Positions 5,662 to 10,689 of a stretch of 10,689 nt of DNA are shown piece by piece. The notes beneath the pieces are model-generated. The model was not told where the DNA came from. It saw only the letters and a list, made by a program, of their open reading frames with translations, and ran no database searches. How positions within the stretch are numbered: the first letter of the stretch is position 1; each line of letters starts with the position of its first letter. Source of the DNA: Deltaproteobacteria bacterium (GTDB taxonomy: Bacteria; Desulfobacterota; SM23-61); assembly GCA_029857975.1 (NCBI GenBank), contig JAOUFX010000043.1, positions 1-10,689 of the forward strand. The letters are read 5' to 3'. Made by a program: the position numbers and the translations under genes.

Positions 5662-7815
5662 TTGTCAAAAAAATCCCATAAAAAAATTCTCCTTCCTTCG
5701 TTTTCACCCTCCGAAATATTGGAAATATTTAAAGCCCCCCGCCCTCGGGCTTTTACCTTGACGGAAATTGCCCAGACCCTTGATACGGCACCGGACCAGC
5801 GCAAAAAACTGCGCCGGGCGTTACAGGACCTGGTCGATGCGCACAAAATCGTTAAGCTTGACCGCAGGCATTACGTTCTACCTCCGCGGGCGAAGGTTAT
5901 CGTCGGTCGGGTTCAGTTGCACCGGGACGGGTTCGGCTTTCTGGTACCTGAAGATGCCAGTCTTCAGGAAATTTTTTTGGGCCGGCAGGAAACCCGGAAT
6001 CTGATGCATCGCGACCGGATCGCCCTCCACCTGGGCCCAAAAGACCGGGGACGCAAACATAGACCCCGAGCGGTAGAAGTTTTAGAGCGTGCCCATCGGC
6101 GGATTGTAGGTCGTTATATGGCCCGGTCAAAATATGATTTCGTCATCTCCGACGACCATCGTCTGGCCCAAGAAATTCGCATCCCCAAGAAGGTCACAGG
6201 CGGAGCCCATGAAAACGATATCGTCCTGGCGGAGATCACCCGCTATCCGACCCAGCAGGAAGGCCCGGAAGGAAGAATTCTGAAAGTCCTCGGTGCTCCT
6301 GATGACCCCCGCCTCGACTCGGAGATTATGATTCACAAATATGACCTGCCGGACGCTTTTCCTCCGCAAGTCCTTAAAGAAGCGGAGGCTATTTCCCCAA
6401 AAATTTCTCCGGAGGGACGTTCCGCCAGAAAAGACTTGAGAAATCTGAACTTCTTTACCATTGACGGGGAGACGGCCCGCGACTTCGACGACGCCGTAGC
6501 GATTTCCCGCCTGGCAGGGGGTTTTTTCCGGCTCTGGGTCTCCATCGCCGACGTCAGCCATTATGTAAAGGAAGGATCGAGCCTGGACCAGGAAGCCATG
6601 CAACGGGGAACAAGCGTCTATTTTCCCGAACGCGCCCTGCCCATGCTTCCACCCCGTCTTTCCACCGGAATCTGCAGTCTTAACCCGCAAGAAGACCGGT
6701 TGACCATGACCGTGGCTATGGAATTTGACCGGCAGGGGCGGATGACCGGCGCAGAATTTATTCCCAGTGTTATCCACAGCCGGGCCCGCCTCACCTACAC
6801 CATGGTTAGAGAAATGCTTCTGAATGGCAACCAGGAATTTATTGCTCGTTATCCCTCTATTTTTGAAGACCTGCGGACCATGGCTGACCTTGGCCGGTTG
6901 CTTCGCGCCCAAAGGACGGCCCGGGGTTCAATAGACTTCGACCTGCCGGAATCCCAAGTGGTCCTGGACGTCCAGGGGCAGATTGAAGAAATCGTCCGCG
7001 CGGAGCGGCACATCGGTCACCGGATCATCGAGGAATTCATGATCGCAGCCAATGAAGCGGTAGCCGGATTTCTCACCCGGGAAAAGGTTCCTTTTGTGCA
7101 ACGGGTGCACGAACCGCCAGATGAAAAGAAAATTCTTGAGTTCAAGGAATTCGTCTCCCATTTGGGGTATCGATTCATTTACAAGAAAGAACTTCATCCC
7201 CAAATTTTTCAGCGCCTTCTGGAGAAGGCCCGGGGAAAACCAGAAGAGAAATCCGTTCATTATTTGCTCCTCCGGTGCATGAAACAGGCCCGGTATTCGG
7301 AGAATGCACAGGGCCATTTTGCCCTTGCCTCCCCCCACTACCTGCACTTTACCTCTCCTATTCGCCGCTACCCGGACTTAGTGGTCCATCGCATTTTAAA
7401 AGAAGCGATCCCGGCCGGTAAAATGCCGGCCAAGCGCCGCCAGCGCTGGGTGAAAAAGCTTCCGCATATTGCTGAGCATTCTTCCCAGCGGGAACGCTTA
7501 GCCATGGAGGCCGAACGCGAGATCGTTGACCGCAAGAAAGTACAGTTCATGAGAGACAAGGTTGGCCAGGAATTCAATGGGTACATCTCCGGAGTTCTCC
7601 CCTTCGGCATCTTCGTGGAGTTAGAGGACTTCTTTATAGAAGGTCTGGTCCACATGACCCGGCTTCCTAAGGATCGATACCAGTTTTTAGAAACGAAGCA
7701 TACGCTCCTGGGGGAGGATAGCAAAAAAACTTTTCGCCTGGGAAATCGAGTGAGAGTGAGGGTGGATGCGGCCAACCTGGAACGCCGACAGGTTGATTTT
7801 AGCCTCATCCAGTGA
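5662..7815 (+). CDS. rnr: Ribonuclease R (RNase II/R family 3'-5' exoribonuclease)
   Basis: RNase R degrades RNA processively from the 3' end, including structured RNA, and acts in mRNA and rRNA quality control. I choose TTG 5662: AAAGGA (5651-5656) lies 5 nt upstream, and it leaves a 13-nt gap after fmdB, whereas a longer reading from 5524 would overlap fmdB by 125 nt with non-homologous sequence. This gives 717 residues. Domains: winged-helix/HTH (about 14-72, FTLTEIAQTL...KLDRRHYVLPP), cold-shock OB folds (about 82-240, GRVQLHRDGFGFLVPED), the RNB catalytic domain (about 250-580) and a C-terminal S1 domain (about 634-715, GYISGVLPFGIFVELEDFFIEGLVH). The metal-binding aspartates are present with family spacing at D268, D274, D276 and D277 (IDGETARDFDDA), as is the SPIRRYPDL motif (R568, R569). 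There is no lysine-rich tail after S1, unlike the enterobacterial enzyme. ribF follows after 9 nt. Confidence 0.96.
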   Translation: MSKKSHKKILLPSFSPSEILEIFKAPRPRAFTLTEIAQTLDTAPDQRKKLRRALQDLVDAHKIVKLDRRHYVLPPRAKVIVGRVQLHRDGFGFLVPEDASLQEIFLGRQETRNLMHRDRIALHLGPKDRGRKHRPRAVEVLERAHRRIVGRYMARSKYDFVISDDHRLAQEIRIPKKVTGGAHENDIVLAEITRYPTQQEGPEGRILKVLGAPDDPRLDSEIMIHKYDLPDAFPPQVLKEAEAISPKISPEGRSARKDLRNLNFFTIDGETARDFDDAVAISRLAGGFFRLWVSIADVSHYVKEGSSLDQEAMQRGTSVYFPERALPMLPPRLSTGICSLNPQEDRLTMTVAMEFDRQGRMTGAEFIPSVIHSRARLTYTMVREMLLNGNQEFIARYPSIFEDLRTMADLGRLLRAQRTARGSIDFDLPESQVVLDVQGQIEEIVRAERHIGHRIIEEFMIAANEAVAGFLTREKVPFVQRVHEPPDEKKILEFKEFVSHLGYRFIYKKELHPQIFQRLLEKARGKPEEKSVHYLLLRCMKQARYSENAQGHFALASPHYLHFTSPIRRYPDLVVHRILKEAIPAGKMPAKRRQRWVKKLPHIAEHSSQRERLAMEAEREIVDRKKVQFMRDKVGQEFNGYISGVLPFGIFVELEDFFIEGLVHMTRLPKDRYQFLETKHTLLGEDSKKTFRLGNRVRVRVDAANLERRQVDFSLIQ
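5714..5754 (+). other. Tandem hairpins within the start of rnr
   Basis: Two adjacent potential hairpins lie about 50 nt into rnr. The first is AAATATT (5714-5720) with AATATTT (5724-5730) around a 3-nt loop. The second is AAAGCCC (5731-5737) with GGGCTTT (5747-5753) around a 9-nt loop, ending in TTTT (5751-5754). The second resembles a short intrinsic terminator, but the U-tract is only four long and it sits in coding sequence for APRPRAF. It may be coincidental, or could act as an attenuator or a site for RNase R autoregulation. Confidence 0.2.
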
Positions 7816-7824
7816 TAGAAAAGA

Positions 7825-8757
7825 ATGATGGAATTTATCCGGGAAGAAAAAAATTTCCAACGCGAATTTAAAAATCCAGTCCTGACCATCGGGAATTTCG
7901 ACGGGGTACACCTGGGCCACCAGCGCATCTTCCAGCGGGTCAAGGAGAAAGCCAGAGAGATCGGCGGGGAATCCATCGTTTACACTTTTGATCCTCATCC
8001 CGTGGAATTGCTGGCCCCGGAGCGCAAGCCCCTCTTGATCACTCCCCTGAGAGAAAAACTCCGCCTGATCGAAGAAGAAGGCATCGACGTAGCTATCTGC
8101 GCCAATTTCTCCCCAAGGTTCGCCAGCCAAACGCCGGAGGATTTCGTCAAAGACATCCTTTACGATCAGATTAAAATCCGCCAGCTTTTTGTGGGGCACG
8201 ACTACACCTTCGGTAAAGACCGCCGGGGAAACATCGCCATGCTTATCAACCTCGGGAAAAAGCTCGGGTTCAACGTGGAAGTAGTTGAAGCCGTTCGGGT
8301 AGCGGGGGCGGTCGTCTCCAGCACCCGCATCCGGGAACTCGTCCAAAAGGGTGAAATGCCGGAGGCGGCCAAAATGCTGGGCCGGAACTATTCTCTGTCC
8401 GGCAAGGTGATCCGCGGCCACGGCCGGGGCAGCAAGCAGTTAGGATTCCCCACGGCTAATTTAAAACCCGAAGGGGATCTTTTCCCCAAACCGGGGATCT
8501 ACGCCACGTGGACCTATTATGAAGGCAGGATATATGCGGGAGTGGCCAACTTAGGATGGAACCCCACTTTCCACGACCAGAAATTTTCCATTGAAGTGCA
8601 TATCCTCAATTTTGACCGGGATATCTATGGCCAGCCCTTGCGGGTAGAATTTGTAGAGCGCCTGCGCGACGAAATCACTTTCCGCGGACCGGAAAAACTA
8701 ATCGCCCAGATCACAAAAGACATTTCCCGGGCGAAAAGTATTTTAAAAGTTTCTTAA
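7825..8757 (+). CDS. ribF: Bifunctional riboflavin kinase / FAD synthetase
   Basis: A 310-residue RibF, the normal bacterial length. It phosphorylates riboflavin to FMN and adenylates FMN to FAD in the cytoplasm. The N-terminal FAD synthetase (nucleotidyltransferase) domain shows GNFDGVHLGHQ at 23-33, TFDPHPVELL, FVGHDYTFGKDRRGN and the SSTRIR motif at 165-170. The C-terminal riboflavin kinase domain shows GHGRGSKQLGFPTANL at 198-213, GVANLGWNPTF, and the putative catalytic glutamate E257 in SIEVHILNFDRDIYG. Two adjacent ATG codons (7825 and 7828) are possible starts; the ribosome binding site is weak (AGAAAAG), which suggests coupling to rnr 9 nt upstream. I see no FMN riboswitch in front, so its expression probably follows the operon. 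It appears to be the last gene of the hflX cluster. Its stop codon overlaps the end of a possible decayed reading frame on the opposite strand. Confidence 0.97.
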   Translation: MMEFIREEKNFQREFKNPVLTIGNFDGVHLGHQRIFQRVKEKAREIGGESIVYTFDPHPVELLAPERKPLLITPLREKLRLIEEEGIDVAICANFSPRFASQTPEDFVKDILYDQIKIRQLFVGHDYTFGKDRRGNIAMLINLGKKLGFNVEVVEAVRVAGAVVSSTRIRELVQKGEMPEAAKMLGRNYSLSGKVIRGHGRGSKQLGFPTANLKPEGDLFPKPGIYATWTYYEGRIYAGVANLGWNPTFHDQKFSIEVHILNFDRDIYGQPLRVEFVERLRDEITFRGPEKLIAQITKDISRAKSILKVS

Positions 8758-9070
8758 CCTTCTCCGCTGCGGGCCCTTTCCCACACCAAAAAATCCTTGC
8801 CCACTTTCCTTTGCGGATTGGGCAGTAACTTCATAAAGATCGGCAAGAAAGAGGCAGGGAGATATTGAGTGCCGGCCAAGCGGCGGGAAATATGTTGCGC
8901 CAATTTTCCCCCTTTATTTCCGCTAAGAGAGCGCCGAAAGGGATCTCGCAGCTTGTTGTAACGGTAGAAGTTAAGCGCTCAAATAGGAACGCACAACCGC
9001 CTCCTTGGCCAAACGAAGCATCTTCCTGCCTCTCCGGGCTTGAAAATACTCTGGAAATTTAAAAATGAAG
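8754..9070 (-). pseudogene. Possible decayed C-terminal gene remnant, frameshifted
   Basis: The 453-nt gap after ribF holds no intact gene. On the minus strand a 74-codon open stretch (8978 down to 8757, stop TAA at 8756-8754) has one internal Met and reads like a protein C-terminus: NFYRYNKLRDPFRRSLSG, GGKLAQHISRRLAG, LPIFMKLLPNPQRKVG, KDFLVWERAR. It is blocked upstream by a TGA at 8981-8979. In the neighbouring minus frame, sequence just upstream (about 9070 to 8974) reads FPEYFQARRGRKMLRLAKEAVVRSYLSA before a TAA at 8973-8971. A single +1 frameshift near 8973 would join the two. The third-position GC of the 74 codons, about 58 percent by my count, looks like coding sequence. The 5' part would be missing, since the plus-strand promoter and the next gene lie beyond. 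I do not recognise the family. It could also be chance open frame. Confidence 0.35.
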
Positions 9071-9092
9071 GTGGGCGAGTTAGAAAATCCTC

Positions 9093-9120
9093 TTGACATA
9101 ACCCAGCGTCCGGTTATTAT
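9093..9120 (+). promoter_or_regulatory. Sigma-70-type promoter for the molybdopterin oxidoreductase
   Basis: A perfect TTGACA (9093-9098) is followed after a 16-nt spacer by TATTAT (9115-9120), five of six matches to TATAAT. Transcription would start near 9127 and leave a leader of about 85 nt before the ATG at 9211. The position, directly ahead of an isolated gene and after a gene-free gap, supports it. It is the best promoter match I found in the window. Confidence 0.65.
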
Positions 9121-9145
9121 TTCTATGCAGGTTTTATAAGTCAAA

Positions 9146-9187
9146 ATGAGCTGCGTTATCACGATCTCCATCTCTATGACTGAATAA
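9146..9187 (+). CDS. Possible 13-residue leader ORF
   Basis: Within the predicted leader of the oxidoreductase gene an ATG at 9146 opens a 13-codon frame (MSCVITISISMTE) closed by TAA at 9185-9187, 23 nt before the next start. There is no clear ribosome binding site and no attenuator hairpin or run of a diagnostic amino acid. Short ORFs of this size arise by chance, so this is listed only because it lies between a good promoter and the gene. Confidence 0.12.
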   Translation: MSCVITISISMTE

Positions 9188-9210
9188 GAAGCCTTGGGGA
9201 GAGCCTGACC

Positions 9211-10689
9211 ATGAACGAGTGGAAAAAAACCTCGTGTATCCTTTGTTTCAATAACTGTGGCCTCGAGGTTCTTACCGCGGGCAGCAAAATCTTGAAAGTC
9301 AGGTCCGACAAGGAGAATCCCCGCTCTCAGGGATACCTGTGCCGGAAAGGTGCGAACATCGCCTATTTCCAGAATAACCCGGAACGGTTGAAGTTTCCTC
9401 TGCAACGTGCTGGAGATCGCTGGGAGCGTATTTCCTGGGATCGTGCGCTCGATGAAATTGCCGGCAGGCTGAAGGAGATCGTGCAAGCCAATGGGCCAAG
9501 GTCTGTCGCCTATATGGGAGGTGGCGGTCAGGGTTGCCATTTTGAAGCCGCTTTCGGCGTACGTTTTCTGCATGGATTGGGATCGAAAAATCATTACAGC
9601 CCCTTGGCCCAGGAACTTACCGGCTTCTTCTGGGTTATGGGTAAGGCTTTCGGCCGACAATACCTGCATCCCCTCCCGGATGTTCATCGTTCCGACTTCC
9701 TCGTTTTCTGGGGGGCCAATCCCATGGTCAGTCATGACATCCCCCGCGCCCCTCTGATCTTAAGGAACAAGAAAAAAGAGCCAGGTTCTCTTATCGCCGT
9801 AGTAGATCCGCGAAAAACGGAGACTGCCAATCTGGCCGACATCCATCTGCAGCTAAGGCCCGGGACAGACGCTTTGCTTTTTAAGGCGATGATCAAGATC
9901 CTGTTGCATGAAGATCTCGTGAATGGGGATTATTTGGCAACAAAGGTCAACGGCTTTGAGGCCGTCCGGGGATGGTTTGATGATGTGGATGTGGATGAAA
10001 ATTGTCGGGTTTGTGGCCTGGATTCCGATGCTGTCCGCAAGTTCACCCGGCTGTTTGCTACCCGCAAAACGGCCATGCGCAGTGACCTGGGCATCCTGAT
10101 GGGGCGCCACAGCACTCTGAATTCCTATCTGGAATTGATCCTGCTTGCGCTGGCCGGACGCCTTGGGGTTCCAGGCGGGAATGTTTTTTCGGGCCACCTG
10201 ATGCCGCTGGGATCTCATACCCCCGAGGACGACCCCCGGACTTGGAAAACCCTAATCACAGACATCCCCTTGATCATGGGCGTTTTTCCGCCCAATGTGC
10301 TGCCGGAAGAAATCAATAATGACCACCCCCAGCGCATCCGCGCCCTGATCGTCAGCGGCTCCAATCCTTTACGTTCCTACGCCGACACCACCGCCTATGA
10401 GAAGGCCTTGGCCAAGCTGGACTTGTTAGTAACAATTGAAGTAGCCATGAGTGAGACAGCGGTTCTTTCCCATTTTGTCCTGCCGGCCAAGTCCGGCTAT
10501 GAGAAATGGGACGGTACCTTTTTCCAGGGGAATTACCCGGAGTACTACTTCGACATGCGCCGACCTGTGGTCCAGGCAGATGGAGAACAGGTAGAGGAAG
10601 CCAATATTTTCATTGGACTGGCGGAAAGGCTGGGTATGATTCCGGATTACCCTGCAAAGCTTGGGGATCAGGCCCGGGACCGGGCGATC
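9211..10689 (+). CDS. Molybdopterin (Mo/W-bisPGD) oxidoreductase, DMSO reductase superfamily, 3' end outside window
   Basis: 493 codons are open from ATG 9211 to the right edge with no stop. The start has GGGGAGAG (9196-9203) about 8 nt upstream. The N-terminal [4Fe-4S] site is complete: C9-x2-C12-x3-C16-x27-C44 (SCILCFNNCGLEV ... GYLCRKGA). The molybdopterin domain follows, with FLVFWGANPMVSHD (about 164-177), VVDPRKTETANLADIHLQLRPGTDALLF (about 198-225), LALAGRLGVPGGNVFSG and RALIVSGSNPLRSYADT. It most resembles formate dehydrogenase-like enzymes; the C-terminal dinucleotide-binding domain is cut off. By my alignment with formate dehydrogenase H, the position of the SeCys/Cys metal ligand is E135 (HYSPLAQELTG), and no cysteine lies close to it (C109 is too early). 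There is no twin-arginine signal, so a cytoplasmic enzyme is likely. The substrate cannot be inferred: formate, another small acid or polysulfide-type chemistry all remain open. Confidence 0.9.
   Translation, partial: MNEWKKTSCILCFNNCGLEVLTAGSKILKVRSDKENPRSQGYLCRKGANIAYFQNNPERLKFPLQRAGDRWERISWDRALDEIAGRLKEIVQANGPRSVAYMGGGGQGCHFEAAFGVRFLHGLGSKNHYSPLAQELTGFFWVMGKAFGRQYLHPLPDVHRSDFLVFWGANPMVSHDIPRAPLILRNKKKEPGSLIAVVDPRKTETANLADIHLQLRPGTDALLFKAMIKILLHEDLVNGDYLATKVNGFEAVRGWFDDVDVDENCRVCGLDSDAVRKFTRLFATRKTAMRSDLGILMGRHSTLNSYLELILLALAGRLGVPGGNVFSGHLMPLGSHTPEDDPRTWKTLITDIPLIMGVFPPNVLPEEINNDHPQRIRALIVSGSNPLRSYADTTAYEKALAKLDLLVTIEVAMSETAVLSHFVLPAKSGYEKWDGTFFQGNYPEYYFDMRRPVVQADGEQVEEANIFIGLAERLGMIPDYPAKLGDQARDRAI

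Noticed and set aside
6127..6912. 261-codon open frame on the minus strand within rnr
   Set aside because: Antisense to the RNase R catalytic domain, including the metal-binding aspartates; no family features seen.
7414..7432. GGCCGG/CCGGCC hairpin in rnr
   Set aside because: Short stem in coding sequence for IPAGKMPAKR with no T-tract; expected by chance at this GC content.
7823..7834. Twelve-nt match (GAATGATGGAAT) at the ribF start to the recR-cysS repeat unit
   Set aside because: It is made of the two ribF start codons and the next codons; no further units or inverted partner nearby.
7687..8421. 244-codon open frame on the minus strand within ribF and the end of rnr
   Set aside because: Shadow of the conserved FAD synthetase domain; no start signal or recognisable family.
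8865..9062. 65-codon plus-strand frame in the gap after ribF
   Set aside because: No ribosome binding site, non-standard start and low-information composition; the opposite strand reads more like coding sequence here.
8974..9735. Full-length reading of the 254-codon minus-strand frame as a gene
   Set aside because: Most of it is antisense to the conserved iron-sulfur and molybdopterin domain of the plus-strand oxidoreductase; only the part below about 9070 is kept as a possible remnant.
1..10689. CRISPR arrays, tRNA or rRNA genes, IS elements with transposase, phage or defence genes
   Set aside because: None seen on either strand; the window is almost fully occupied by housekeeping genes.

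Overview
The window is a dense stretch of bacterial housekeeping genes, all read on the + strand: seven complete ORFs of recognised families, one uncharacterised zinc-ribbon gene, and a truncated gene at each edge. The gene order (dnaX-ybaB-recR, then cysS, then hflX-fmdB-rnr-ribF), the moderately high GC content, the long-form HflX, the FmdB variant with a displaced zinc ribbon, and a molybdenum/tungsten oxidoreductase at the right edge together suggest an anaerobic member of the former Deltaproteobacteria (Desulfobacterota or a related syntrophic lineage). That placement is an inference from gene style, not from a marker phylogeny.

Layout. Positions 1-1576 hold the end of dnaX (clamp loader gamma/tau), ybaB/ebfC and recR, spaced by 10 and 7 nt: a classical replication/recombination operon. 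Positions 1577-1710 hold an unusual inverted array of degenerate 8-bp repeats with a TTGACA box in its loop. cysS (1711-3195) follows as a separate unit. A 50-65 nt gap with a perfect TATAAT leads into a small nine-cysteine zinc-ribbon gene (about 3261-3557). That gene runs with short gaps into hflX, fmdB, rnr and ribF, ending at 8757. From 8758 to 9210 there is no intact gene, only a possible decayed minus-strand coding remnant and then a strong-looking promoter. The last gene, a molybdopterin oxidoreductase of the DMSO reductase superfamily, starts at 9211 and runs off the right edge.

How the genes work together. dnaX/ybaB/recR serve replication and recombinational repair. cysS charges tRNA-Cys. 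HflX (splitting of stalled ribosomes) and RNase R (decay of structured and defective RNA) both act in ribosome and RNA quality control and share one apparent operon with two small zinc proteins and the FMN/FAD-synthesising RibF. The right-edge oxidoreductase has its own promoter and belongs to a different functional unit.

I see no convincing undescribed multi-gene system. The points most worth a second look are the inverted 8-bp repeat array between recR and cysS, the apparent ATC initiation codon of hflX, the possible frameshifted minus-strand remnant downstream of ribF, and a glutamate at the position where related oxidoreductases carry the Cys/SeCys metal ligand.
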